Assembly (NCBI GenBank): GCA_022825505.1
Contig: JAJDWR010000038.1
Span: forward strand, 1 to 44,970
DNA: 44,970 bases
Direction: 5' to 3'
Origin: Gammaproteobacteria bacterium
GTDB taxonomy: Bacteria; Pseudomonadota; Gammaproteobacteria; Steroidobacterales; Rariloculaceae
Position 1 is the first letter of the stretch, and each line of letters begins with the position of its first letter. The translations under genes were made by a program, and so were the position numbers. The notes beneath the pieces are model-generated. The model did not search any database, was not told the DNA's origin, and saw only the letters and a list, made by a program, of their open reading frames with translations. Shown here piece by piece: positions 1-8,059 of this stretch.

Positions 1-527
1 CCGATATCGAGCTTGCCAAGAAACTCGGGTATAGCCGGTTCGACGATCTCACCGCTTTCATCCATCCAGTCGCCGCGCGGGAGAATTCGAGTCACCCGCG
101 GCTCGTCAATGCGCTGAGTCGCCCAGGTACGCGCGGCATACTGGGCGTATTCGAGCAGTTCGTATTCGGCATCGAGAGCTGCTCTTCCGAGTGTCACGCC
201 GGCCTCGCTGAACCGTTGGTAGTAGCGTTTCAGTTCGAGCGCTTCTTCTTCGGTTCGATTCGACTCGGGTTTTCGCGCAAGTGCCTGCGCCCGGCCGTAG
301 TCGGGGCCCGGGTATGGGTGATCAGTGGCATTCAGGCGCAGGCTCGGCAGAGAACCGGCTTCGCTGTTCGGCAGGCCGTCGTCCCACGCCAATTCCATGC
401 GGATTTCAAGGCGTGCACCGTCGCTCCACTCGAGCGGGCGCTGCAAATGCAGGCTCGCGACGTTGCCCAGCAATTCCTCACGGTAGTCGATGACGCGGTC
501 GCGTTCATAGCGGAAGTAGGGCACGCG
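1..527 (-). pseudogene. Distal part of the PSD1 (DUF1553) gene, beyond an in-frame amber codon
   Basis: Read on the minus strand in the same frame as the PSD1 gene to its right, this stretch stays open for 175 codons from the TAG at 528-530 to the window edge. The translation begins RVPYFRYERDRVIDYREELL and near the edge carries RILPRGDWMDESGEIVEP. That second segment resembles the conserved 'RGD...G..V.P..P' element of DUF1553, the C-terminal domain of PSD1 proteins. The coding quality, frame and family match all continue across the stop, so this is the second half of one gene and not a separate gene. It has no credible start or ribosome binding site of its own. The gene continues outside the window. 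Whether the TAG is a real nonsense mutation, a sequencing error or a read-through codon cannot be told from here. Confidence 0.85.
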
Positions 528-2237
528 CTATTTGGTCCAGGTGCGGTACGCGTGAAAGTTTGGTGGGCTGTCGCTGCCGGTGTAAGAGTGAAAATCCAGT
601 CCCGACTCGTCGGTTCGGCCATCCGCATGGCGAACGACGAATGTGACGTTATGAAAGGCGAGCCAGGGTTCGGCTTCCATATCCTCGGGTTTGATTTCGC
701 TTTCGTCCGGACCCAGGAACTCGAGCTGAATTGCCGAAATGGTGTCCGGCAGTTTCCCGGAGGCCTCAACCAGCACGCGGCCGGCCTTATTCGGCATTGT
801 CCAGGGCGTTCGAATTATGAACTTGTCTTCGACGGTGACGGCCGGGTGGTCAACAGCCGTTGCCGACTCAATCGTTACAGGCGTCCAGATCGACTCGCCT
901 GGCGGGACGTCGTTCTTCAGGCTTTCGACCCAGGCATCCATGCCTGCCATCATCGGGACCGTGTCGTCATATTCCCAGAGATTGTCTACACCAAAGGTCG
1001 GTGCCAGCTGTTTGGCTCGTATCGCGGCTTCCTTTAAGCGCTGAATCTCGTCCCGCTCCTCCTTTGAACCAACGAATTCGATCGGAAAACGGTCGAGAAA
1101 CTCTGACCCCCTGTAAGTGCTGCCGCGATGCCCTTCTTCTTCGATGTCGGCGAAAAAGGCGCCCAGGCTGTAAAAGTCCCTCGCCGTAAACGGATCGAAC
1201 TTGTGATCGTGACATTGCGCGCAAGCCGTCGTTGTGCCAAGCCAGGCTGTACCCACTGATGAAACCCGATCAATCAGAAAATTGATCATGTACTCTTTCT
1301 CTTGGGCGCCACCTTCCTGAGTGACTTTGATCAAATGGTTATACGTCGACGCCGTCAGGCCTTCGAGCCCGGTTTCGGGCAACAGGTCACCGGCGAGCTG
1401 CTCGCGCGTGAACTGTGCGAATGACTTGTTGCTGTTGAACGCGTTAATAACGTAGTCACGGTACGGCCACACCATGCGCTCGTTGTCGCTGTGATAACCC
1501 CATGAATCCGAGTACCGTGCTGCGTCGAGCCACGGGAGAGCCATGCGTTCGCCGTAGTGCGGCGACGCTAAAAGTCGATCAACGACACGCTCGTAGGCAC
1601 GTGAATCCGTGTCATTAACGAAAGCCTCGACTTCGGCCGGCGCCGGCGGCAACCCGGTCAAATCCAGGCTGAGGCGGCGAATGAGTGTGCGCCGGTCGGC
1701 TTCTTCGGACGGGACAAGGGATCTCTCGTCCAGCTTTCGCGCAACGAAATGGTCGATCGCGTTGCGAGCCCAACCGGAGCCGGCGTCGGGTACTGCCGCG
1801 CGCTGTGGCAGCGTATGCGACCAGTGCGGCTTGTATTCCGCACCTTCGTTGATCCACCGTTCTATCGTCTCGATCTCGGCGTTCGTCAGCGTCTTGCCGG
1901 TTTCCGCCGGTGGCATCCGATCGGCCGGGTTCCTGTGGCTGATTCGCCGCAGCATTTCACTCGCGGCTGCGTCGCCTGGCTTGATGGCGAACCTGGCCCC
2001 GTCGCGTTCCGCTGTCGCGTTCTTGCGTGATGACAGATTCAGTTCAGCTTCGCGGCTGCCGGCGTCGTTGCCATGGCATACGAAACACTTGTCGGAAAGA
2101 ATCGGCCGCACGTCGCGATTGAATCGTACAGCTCCCTGTTCATTTTCGTCGCCCCAGGCAGCTGCCGACGGAATCAGGCCCGCAGTTATCGCGGCAATCG
2201 CGATCACATTGATCGAACTATTCATCGATCGCGGCAT
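528..2237 (-). CDS. PSD1 family protein with planctomycete-type cytochrome c domain, ended early by TAG
   Basis: The product is a 569-residue exported protein. It has an N-terminal signal peptide (about residues 1-27), then a planctomycete cytochrome c (PSCyt1-like) domain with the haem motif CFVCH near residue 52 and the RMPP segment. A DUF1549 (PSCyt2) domain follows, with LIRRLSLDLTGLPP, the segment WLDAARYSDSWGY and a second cysteine pair CAQCHDHKFDP. Family members usually continue into a DUF1553 domain; here that domain lies in frame beyond the TAG at 528-530. The role is unknown, but these proteins are periplasmic or membrane-associated and often sit beside sulfatases and glycan genes. 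The ATG at 2223-2225 overlaps the TAG of the upstream LRR frame, which suggests coupled translation; the ATG at 2235 is the longer alternative. As written the protein is truncated and probably not fully functional. Confidence 0.85.
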   Translation of the reverse strand: MPRSMNSSINVIAIAAITAGLIPSAAAWGDENEQGAVRFNRDVRPILSDKCFVCHGNDAGSREAELNLSSRKNATAERDGARFAIKPGDAAASEMLRRISHRNPADRMPPAETGKTLTNAEIETIERWINEGAEYKPHWSHTLPQRAAVPDAGSGWARNAIDHFVARKLDERSLVPSEEADRRTLIRRLSLDLTGLPPAPAEVEAFVNDTDSRAYERVVDRLLASPHYGERMALPWLDAARYSDSWGYHSDNERMVWPYRDYVINAFNSNKSFAQFTREQLAGDLLPETGLEGLTASTYNHLIKVTQEGGAQEKEYMINFLIDRVSSVGTAWLGTTTACAQCHDHKFDPFTARDFYSLGAFFADIEEEGHRGSTYRGSEFLDRFPIEFVGSKEERDEIQRLKEAAIRAKQLAPTFGVDNLWEYDDTVPMMAGMDAWVESLKNDVPPGESIWTPVTIESATAVDHPAVTVEDKFIIRTPWTMPNKAGRVLVEASGKLPDTISAIQLEFLGPDESEIKPEDMEAEPWLAFHNVTFVVRHADGRTDESGLDFHSYTGSDSPPNFHAYRTWTK

Positions 2238-2613
2238 CGATTGGTTCTTCCATTACTTCGTTCACTCCGGGTTCCGGTGGTGGCAACGACAACGTTGCGC
2301 CACCGATAATCTTCACAGGAGCCAGTGCCGTACGCACTTCATCGAGCGCGGCCGGTGTTGTTTCAGTGTTCCAGGCGTAGACCGATTCCAGGAACGGCAG
2401 CTGGCTCAGGCTGGCAAACGAGTCGGCTGTTACCCGGGTGTTGGTTACGTTCAGTGTTACCAGGCTTTCGACTTCGCTTACCGGTCGAATCATTTTGTCG
2501 TCTACGGCAGTGTTTTCCAGTGACAGCCGCGTGAGATTCTGAAGGTTGGCGACCATGTCCAGCACATCGTCGTCGATGGAATTACCGCCCAGATCCAGCC
2601 AGGCGATATGCTT
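2218..2613 (-). pseudogene. C-terminal fragment of a leucine-rich-repeat protein
   Basis: About 130 codons encode leucine-rich repeats: IAWLDLGGNSIDDDVLDMVA, then LTRLSLENTAVDD, then LVTLNVTNTRVT. An acidic, proline-containing tail ends at the TAG at 2218-2220. The repeat reading begins abruptly at about 2612, exactly where the amidohydrolase to the right loses family similarity, so the N-terminal part of this gene is missing. Related full-length proteins, usually a membrane or cytochrome c module followed by LRRs, commonly lie directly upstream of PSD1 genes, which fits the order here. The first possible start inside the fragment is a GTG at 2563-2565. Whether anything is still translated is unclear. 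The stop overlaps the PSD1 start region. Confidence 0.7.
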
Positions 2614-3301
2614 CGAACACGATATCCGTGTACGGTCGCAGGCTGTCCGGCGACCAGGATTCCCAGACCGCCTCGGTAGTCACACCACTGATTTTGCAGA
2701 AGACATTGGAAGCCTCTGCGAGCTGGCCGATATAGCCAGCCCAGGGTTCAACAATTCCTTCCGCAATGAACGGCTTGCCGATGTGGTCCAGGACGAAACG
2801 CACATCGGGACACTGCTCGACCAGTGCCAGGACGCTGGCGAACTGCCCGTCACCCTTGATGCAGAGATCGAAACTGAGCCCGGCCTGGCCAACGAGCTGC
2901 ACGCCGCGCACGAAATCCGGTTTCGCACAAAACGCATTGTCGGCCTCGGGCTGGATCAACTGTCGCACACCGCCGACGAGCGGCATGGTCGCAAGCCACT
3001 CGAGCTCCGGGGCTACGGCCGAGCCCTCGGCGACGGGTGCCCAGGCAACGATGCCGGCGATGCGCGGTTCGTCGGTTTCTGCAAGTTTTGAAATCCAGCG
3101 CACCTCGTCGCGGGACTGCCCGTCCGCGACATCACACTGCACAAACACGAGTTTTTCGACGTCGTAGCCTTCGGACGCGTCACGGTATTCCCCGGGCAGG
3201 TGGGGACTGTCGATCGCCGGAATGCCGGTAAGCCACGGATAGTCCAGCCTTGCGGTATCCCAGAGATGTACATGAGAATCGATGAGCGTCATGCTCGACA
3301 C
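2582..3301 (-). CDS. COG3618-type amidohydrolase (L-fuconolactonase-like), C-terminally truncated
   Basis: The 239-residue frame is a TIM-barrel metal hydrolase of the Amidohydro_2/COG3618 group, which includes L-fucono- and L-rhamnono-lactonases. The N-terminal metal motif IDSHVHLWD is present, followed by the family segments GGVRQLIQ, GLSFDLCI and FVLDHIGKP. Similarity stops after DIVFEA (residue 231). Family members are about 280 residues and continue to a conserved G-S-D-W-P segment whose Asp is a metal/catalytic ligand; here eight unrelated residues precede a stop. The missing end matches a deletion joining this gene to the LRR fragment. The start is a GTG at 3299-3301 with GGAGGA seven bases upstream; an ATG lies three codons later. 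Beside a fuconate dehydratase-like gene it would hydrolyse the sugar lactone, but this copy is probably inactive. Confidence 0.8.
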   Translation of the reverse strand: MSSMTLIDSHVHLWDTARLDYPWLTGIPAIDSPHLPGEYRDASEGYDVEKLVFVQCDVADGQSRDEVRWISKLAETDEPRIAGIVAWAPVAEGSAVAPELEWLATMPLVGGVRQLIQPEADNAFCAKPDFVRGVQLVGQAGLSFDLCIKGDGQFASVLALVEQCPDVRFVLDHIGKPFIAEGIVEPWAGYIGQLAEASNVFCKISGVTTEAVWESWSPDSLRPYTDIVFEAYRLAGSGR

Positions 3302-3322
3302 AGGCAGTCCTCCGGCCCGTAT

Positions 3323-5023
3323 TCAGGAAAGCAGGATGTATAACACGGCGATCGCGCCCAACAGCGCAATCGAGAGGGTCCTTGGGTCACCGATCGACAT
3401 ACTCTCGCGTGCTGCGCCGGGTGCGCGACTGAAGCAGTACTTGTCGACAACGTCTGCATCCGGCGCCTGCGTCAACAGGCTGACGACGACGAAGATCGAC
3501 GAGCACATCACGAACAGCCACCACGCCTGTAACAGGAAGCCGATGCCCAGGCCATGTGTAATGAGCTGCACCGGCTGACCCACGAGATGGGCCTGAGGTG
3601 CGGTTGCGGCAGTGTATTCGCCGAAAATCGCGCCACTCGCCGCCGGGAAATCGATCAGGAACACGGTGATACCAAGTCCGAAACCGATCGTCAGCGTGAA
3701 CAGGGAAGCTTGTGCAGTCCCGCGCTTCCATAGAACACCGAGCAGGAATACGGCCGAGATGGGTGGCGCAAGGGCGGAGATCATCTGGTTGATGCCCGCG
3801 AAGATGCCGCCAAAGCGGTCGCCCTGCGTCGACCAGGCGATCGCCAGAAGCATGACGACGATGGTCGTTACCTGACCGATCCGCACGAGTCGCTGGTCCG
3901 CTATACCGGGCCGCAGTCGCTTGACGATGTCGATGCTGACGAGGGTCGATGTGGAGTTCAGAGCGCCAGCAACCGTGCTCATCAATGCCGCCAACAGGCC
4001 AGCGAGAACGATTCCCCGAACGCCCGGTGGCAGCAGTTCGAGAATCAGCACGACGAGCGTACTGTCTGGATTCGCGGCTATCAGGTCCTCGAACAGCACG
4101 TACGCGAATACGCCCGGCAGGACCATCAGCAGTGGCGGCAGAACCTTCAGCAGGCCGGCAAACAGTGGGCCGATCTGCGCGTCACGTTCGGTCTTGGCAC
4201 CCAGCACACGCTGGACGATCGTCTGATCCGAACACCAGTACCAGATGCCGAGTACCGGGTAGCCCAGCAGCATTGCGTACCAGGCGTAGCCACCGGAGGG
4301 CTGGACCATCGAGAGTTGGTCGGGTCGCGTGCGGGTTCGCAGGTGTTCGACCAGGCCCTGGTTCGCCGCTGTCGCGGAATCGCCCAGCGCGAGCACGCCG
4401 GCCACGGTAACGGCCAGCGCTCCGAGCAGCAGGAGTACGGTCTGGATCGACTCCGTCACGACGACTGCCTTGAGCCCGCCGAGCACCGTGTAGAGCACCG
4501 TCAGTGCCGACACGATCAGAATCGACGCGATTATGCTGCCCCTATCGACGTCGGCGGAGCCGGGGCGGAGCAGTTCGTCGACGACGACACCGCCCGAATA
4601 CAGGCTTACCCCGATGTGCACGAACAGCGCACCGAATACGCCCATGACGGCGAGCATCGTGCGGGATCCGGCACTGAAGCGTTTCTCGAGGAATTCCGGA
4701 AGCGTCGCGACGCGGCTGCGGAAATAGAACGGGGCGAAGACCAGGCCAAGGAGTACGAGGCACAAGGCCGCGAGCCATTCGAAATTTCCGACCACCATGC
4801 CGGCGCTGAATCCCGAGGATGCGAGTCCGATCAGGTGCACCGTCGAGATGTTCGTCGCGAACAGGGCCAGCCCGATCGTCGGCCAGCGCAGGGAGCGAGC
4901 CGCGAGAAAGTAACTGTCGGACGAACGCGTACTGCGACGTGCGCTGAGGATTCCGATTACGGTGATGCCGACCAGGTATGCGCCGATGATGAACCAGTCG
5001 AGAGTACCCAGCGCCGAGGTCAT
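3323..5023 (-). CDS. Sodium:solute symporter (SSS/SLC5 family)
   Basis: This 566-residue, very hydrophobic protein has about 13-14 predicted membrane segments and belongs to the sodium:solute symporter family. It begins ALGTLDWFIIGAYLVGITV and has the early family segments FLAARSLRWPTIGLALFATN and LPEFLEKRFS. Length and topology are normal for the family, including sugar-transporting members. The start chosen is the ATG at 5021-5023, which makes a four-base ATGA overlap with the stop of the upstream dehydratase gene and implies translational coupling. The longer open frame to 5122 adds a hydrophilic, arginine-rich extension that does not look real. By context it probably imports the sugar, or sugar acid, processed by the neighbouring lactonase- and dehydratase-type enzymes. 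The substrate is inferred from context only. Confidence 0.9.
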   Translation of the reverse strand: MTSALGTLDWFIIGAYLVGITVIGILSARRSTRSSDSYFLAARSLRWPTIGLALFATNISTVHLIGLASSGFSAGMVVGNFEWLAALCLVLLGLVFAPFYFRSRVATLPEFLEKRFSAGSRTMLAVMGVFGALFVHIGVSLYSGGVVVDELLRPGSADVDRGSIIASILIVSALTVLYTVLGGLKAVVVTESIQTVLLLLGALAVTVAGVLALGDSATAANQGLVEHLRTRTRPDQLSMVQPSGGYAWYAMLLGYPVLGIWYWCSDQTIVQRVLGAKTERDAQIGPLFAGLLKVLPPLLMVLPGVFAYVLFEDLIAANPDSTLVVLILELLPPGVRGIVLAGLLAALMSTVAGALNSTSTLVSIDIVKRLRPGIADQRLVRIGQVTTIVVMLLAIAWSTQGDRFGGIFAGINQMISALAPPISAVFLLGVLWKRGTAQASLFTLTIGFGLGITVFLIDFPAASGAIFGEYTAATAPQAHLVGQPVQLITHGLGIGFLLQAWWLFVMCSSIFVVVSLLTQAPDADVVDKYCFSRAPGAARESMSIGDPRTLSIALLGAIAVLYILLS

Positions 5024-6354
5024 CGGAGCTTCAGCCCCGCGCCCGGCACCGACGGTGTCCGGTAGCGGCCGTCTTCGATGACCGCCGGATCTTCGAAGTA
5101 CTCCGCAAGATGCGGAATGCACTCGAGGAACAGTCGCTCGTTGTTCAGCGCGATGTGATTGAACAACACGAGATGCCGATGCAGCTGCCCCAGGTCGCCG
5201 ACGTGCGGAATGACGGGGACGTCGAAGTGCTTCGCCAGCAGGCTTACGGTCAGGAACTCACTGATGCCGCCGACGCGCAGCGCGTCGACCTGGCAGACCT
5301 GGATAGCCCCGGCCGCGAGGAAGTTCTTGAACACGACCTGGTTCGGGATGTGCTCGCCGGCGGCTATCATCGAAGGTGCCGCAATATCGGCGAGCCGGCG
5401 ATGACCGGCCACGTCGTCCGGGTGCGTGGGCTCCTCGATCCAGTAGACGCCGAGTTCGGCCATCTCCCGGCACGCGGTTTCGGCAAGCGGCCAACGCCAC
5501 TGCTGATTCGCATCGACCATCAGGGTTGCATCCGGACCGACGACGTCGCGGACGATGCGGACACGCCGCAGGTCACGTTCGAGATCGTTCGACCCGACTT
5601 TGAGTTTCATCGCGTCGAAGCCACGATCAAGGGCATTTCTCGCGTTCTCGGCGATCACCTCGTCGCTGTAGTTGATCCAGCCGACCGAGGTGTCATAGGC
5701 AGGGTAGCCTTCGTCGAGGACGGACTCTCGATCGGCACGCGTCGGCCGCGCGCCAGCCAGTAGCTCGAGGATCCGTCCTGCGGGCAGCACGTCTTCCACG
5801 TAACTCAGGTCGAGCAGTGCCAGCAGTTCGTCGTCGGACAGATCGAGCAGGAGCTGCCAGAGTGGCAGTCCACGATGGCGGGCCCAGAGATCGAAACAAG
5901 CGTTGGTGACCGCCGCAAGCGCGAGGTGAATCGCGCCTTTGTGCGGACCGAGCCACCGCAGCTGGGAGTGGTTGGCAAGCCGGTTACTGACGGCACCCCA
6001 GCCGGACATCAGCGACTCGATATCCCGGCCTTCGAGTTCACCGGCCAGGGATTCCGCCAGGCTGCACACGATGTCGTTACCGGCGCCGAGCGTAAACGTA
6101 CTGCCTTCGGCCACGAGGCCGTCGCCGTCTTCCAGAACCACGACCGCATAGCTGTACTCGGGGTTGCCGTGCACTGCGTCGGTCCCGGCGCCCTCGTCGA
6201 GCCGGAAGCGGATGTCGCTTGTTGCGATTTTCCTGATCGTACCCACGGCGTTACGAACCGTTTCGTTGCTCGCGGCGGCAAGCTGCCCGGAGCTGTAGTT
6301 GTTTTTGCGCGGGATAGCCCGCATCATCGGCTGGCCATCCGAATGCATCGACAC
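5020..6354 (-). CDS. Enolase-superfamily sugar acid dehydratase, L-fuconate dehydratase-like
   Basis: The 444-residue protein is a mandelate racemase/muconate lactonizing enzyme family member that most resembles L-fuconate dehydratase, which converts L-fuconate to 2-keto-3-deoxy-L-fuconate. Catalytic features are visible: the K-x-K pair at about K250/K252 (AMKLKVG), metal ligands at D281 (VDANQQW), E307 (IEEPT) and E334 (GEH), and the His of PHVGDLG at about H384. The C-terminal ECIPHLAEYFEDP and GRY-x-PSVPG segments are typical of the fuconate dehydratase branch. The gene is divergent from the IclR regulator and overlaps the symporter by four bases, giving a regulator/dehydratase/transporter/lactonase arrangement. 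The start is uncertain: GTG at 6354, ATG at 6348, ATG near 6327, or a later GTG before GTIRKIA. The true substrate may be another 6-deoxy or pentose sugar acid. Confidence 0.85.
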   Translation of the reverse strand: MSMHSDGQPMMRAIPRKNNYSSGQLAAASNETVRNAVGTIRKIATSDIRFRLDEGAGTDAVHGNPEYSYAVVVLEDGDGLVAEGSTFTLGAGNDIVCSLAESLAGELEGRDIESLMSGWGAVSNRLANHSQLRWLGPHKGAIHLALAAVTNACFDLWARHRGLPLWQLLLDLSDDELLALLDLSYVEDVLPAGRILELLAGARPTRADRESVLDEGYPAYDTSVGWINYSDEVIAENARNALDRGFDAMKLKVGSNDLERDLRRVRIVRDVVGPDATLMVDANQQWRWPLAETACREMAELGVYWIEEPTHPDDVAGHRRLADIAAPSMIAAGEHIPNQVVFKNFLAAGAIQVCQVDALRVGGISEFLTVSLLAKHFDVPVIPHVGDLGQLHRHLVLFNHIALNNERLFLECIPHLAEYFEDPAVIEDGRYRTPSVPGAGLKLR

Positions 6355-6361
6355 GAGTCAC

Positions 6362-7138
6362 ATGGCAACCACAAAAACCGATTCCGATACGCGCAGCCTC
6401 TATCGAGCGCCGGCCCTGACCAAGGGGCTCGATATTCTCGAATTGCTCGTGGCGGAGGATCGGGCGATGAGCATCAACGAGATCTCGGAAAAGCTTGATC
6501 GAACGCGCAACGAGATCGTGCGAATGATTCACACGCTCGAAGAACGTGACTACATTGCGCGGTCGGGCGGGGACGGCAAGTACGAAGTCACGAACAAGAT
6601 GTTCGAAATGGGCCTGTCTCGGAATCGCAACCAGGTATTGCTCGAGGTTGCGGTACCGCTCATGCATGCGCTCAATGATCACATTCAACAGTCGAGTCAT
6701 CTTGCCGTCCCGTCAATGAGCCACATCGTCAACGTGGCGGAAGTCGACGATCCCGGACCGATTCGCCTGTCGCTGCGGCTCGGGCACATCCAGAAGATGG
6801 CCAAGGCGACGTCTGGCCAGTTGTTGTTCGCCCACCAACCGGCGGACGTGCGGGAAACCTGGCTGCGGTGGCTGATGGAAGATGGTCAGGTCGATGATGC
6901 CGACGCGTTCGTGCGAGCGGTGGACGGGGTTTCCGGGAAAACATACGTCTCGCGCGAGAGTGTCTACGTCAGCGGCGTGACCGATATCTGTGCGCCGGTG
7001 TTCGCCAACGGGCGCGCGATTGCCGCGCTCGCTGTACCGTTCATCCACAAGCTCAATGCGGACATCAATGTCCGGGCGGCGGGAAAGCACGTCCTAGCGA
7101 CGGCACGTGCCATCTCGGAGCAGCTTCGAGTCCGGTAG
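6362..7138 (+). CDS. IclR-family transcriptional regulator
   Basis: The 258-residue protein has an N-terminal winged helix-turn-helix (about residues 12-70: ALTKGLDILELL, then MSINEISEKLDRTRNEIVRM) and the C-terminal effector-binding domain of IclR regulators. That domain is marked by SLRLG, ATSGQLLFA, YVSRESVYVSGVTDICAPVF and AALAVPF. The ATG at 6362 is chosen because it starts just before the HTH; the longer frame from 6299 runs into the divergent dehydratase. The gene is transcribed away from the dehydratase/symporter/lactonase operon with only a few bases between the starts, so it most likely controls that operon, with a sugar acid or keto acid as effector. It may also control the DUF1080-sulfatase pair downstream. 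These targets are inferred from position only. Confidence 0.92.
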   Translation: MATTKTDSDTRSLYRAPALTKGLDILELLVAEDRAMSINEISEKLDRTRNEIVRMIHTLEERDYIARSGGDGKYEVTNKMFEMGLSRNRNQVLLEVAVPLMHALNDHIQQSSHLAVPSMSHIVNVAEVDDPGPIRLSLRLGHIQKMAKATSGQLLFAHQPADVRETWLRWLMEDGQVDDADAFVRAVDGVSGKTYVSRESVYVSGVTDICAPVFANGRAIAALAVPFIHKLNADINVRAAGKHVLATARAISEQLRVR

Positions 7139-7224
7139 CGGCGCCAGCGCCGAGTTGATGTTATTTTTCTCCACGGATGCCCCACAACCGGTCAATGCGG
7201 CTTGCGCATGGCTTGATACGCCAA

Positions 7225-7292
7225 TGGCAAGAACAACATTCACGTGTGACATTATGATCGCATATAAATATACGTATTGATATATGAATTTT
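7225..7292 (+). promoter_or_regulatory. Shared promoter/operator-like block upstream of the DUF1080-sulfatase pair
   Basis: The block opens with TGGCAAGAAC (7225-7234). Twenty-four bases later comes a 28-base AT-rich core (7259-7286), followed by AATTTT. The core holds an imperfect inverted repeat, CATATA (7261-7266) and TATATG (7281-7286), and a central ATACGTAT palindrome. The same layout with the same spacing occurs at 12728-12795 before the TonB receptor; the cores match at 20 of 28 positions. It ends 53 bases before the TTG start of the DUF1080 gene. The binding protein is unknown. Confidence 0.6.
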
Positions 7293-7345
7293 CAGATCGC
7301 GGTCGGGCATTCCGCAGCTCCAAACAAACATAGAGGAGTAGATCG

Positions 7346-8059
7346 TTGACCCCAAAATCCGGATTTACAAATTCCTGCGTATTACTGGCAGCCCTGTTGG
7401 TCGCCTGCAATTCGGCTCATGTCATCGCCGATGACGGCGAATGGCACGAATTGTTCAATGGCAAAGACTTCGACGGCTGGACCGTCAACGTCGAGAACCC
7501 GGACTCGATCGTGGTCGAAGACGGTGTAATCAAGGTGAAGGGCCGGCGAACGCACCTGTTCTATTCAGGTCCTGTCGCCAATGCCGATTTTCGCAACTTC
7601 GAATTTCGAGCGATGGTAAAAACTTTACCCGGCTCCAACTCGGGCATCTACTTTCATACCGAGTACCAGGACGAGGACTGGCCCGAGAAGGGCTTCGAAG
7701 CCCAGGTCAACAACGGCGGGGGCGGTGCGATACTGACGGGCAGCTTGTATGACGTAGCCGACCTCCGCACTCCGCGTGAGAACGATCCGGATTTCGTCCT
7801 GAGGTACATCCGGGATGTTTCCCATGTGCTAGTCGATGAGTCGCCCGCAAAATCCGGGGAGTGGTTTGAGTACACGATTATCGTAAGGGGCCACACCGTC
7901 GAGACCCGTATCAATGGCAAGACACAGATTATCTGGACGCAACCTGAAGGCTGGGCACGGCCGGGCCGGCGCATCGACTCCGGCACGTTTGCGCTGCAGG
8001 CGCACGACCCCGGCAGCGAGGTGCATTACAAGGATATTCGCGTAAAGGTCCTTGATTGA
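7346..8059 (+). CDS. DUF1080 (3-keto-disaccharide hydrolase family) secreted lipoprotein
   Basis: The 237-residue protein has an N-terminal lipoprotein-type signal (LLAALLVACNS, lipobox Cys near residue 21) followed by a single DUF1080/PF06439 domain with a concanavalin-like jelly-roll fold. Typical segments are WHELFNGKDFDGW, LPGSNSGIYFHTEYQ and GFEAQVNN near the middle and a DPGSEVHYKDIRVKVL ending. Some family members hydrolyse 3-keto-glycosides; others are uncharacterised. The start is a TTG at 7346-7348, well supported by AGGAG seven bases upstream (7334-7338). The stop overlaps the TTG start of the next sulfatase, so the two are probably co-translated as an outer-surface or periplasmic glycan-processing pair. 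A diverged second DUF1080 gene lies at 43262. The enzymatic role is assigned by family only. Confidence 0.88.
   Translation: MTPKSGFTNSCVLLAALLVACNSAHVIADDGEWHELFNGKDFDGWTVNVENPDSIVVEDGVIKVKGRRTHLFYSGPVANADFRNFEFRAMVKTLPGSNSGIYFHTEYQDEDWPEKGFEAQVNNGGGGAILTGSLYDVADLRTPRENDPDFVLRYIRDVSHVLVDESPAKSGEWFEYTIIVRGHTVETRINGKTQIIWTQPEGWARPGRRIDSGTFALQAHDPGSEVHYKDIRVKVLD

Noticed and set aside
216..1037. A 273-codon plus-strand frame opposite the PSD1 gene
   Set aside because: No family similarity. The minus strand is coding with DUF1549/DUF1553 signatures on both sides of the amber codon.
7225..7260. A sigma-70 promoter with -35 in TGGCAA and -10 at TATGAT (7253-7258), or a sigma-54 promoter at TGGCAAG
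   Set aside because: The spacing between the two elements is about 22-23 bases, too long for sigma-70, and the second copy has only TATTCT. The sigma-54 GC element is absent. I keep it only as a conserved block of unknown mechanism.
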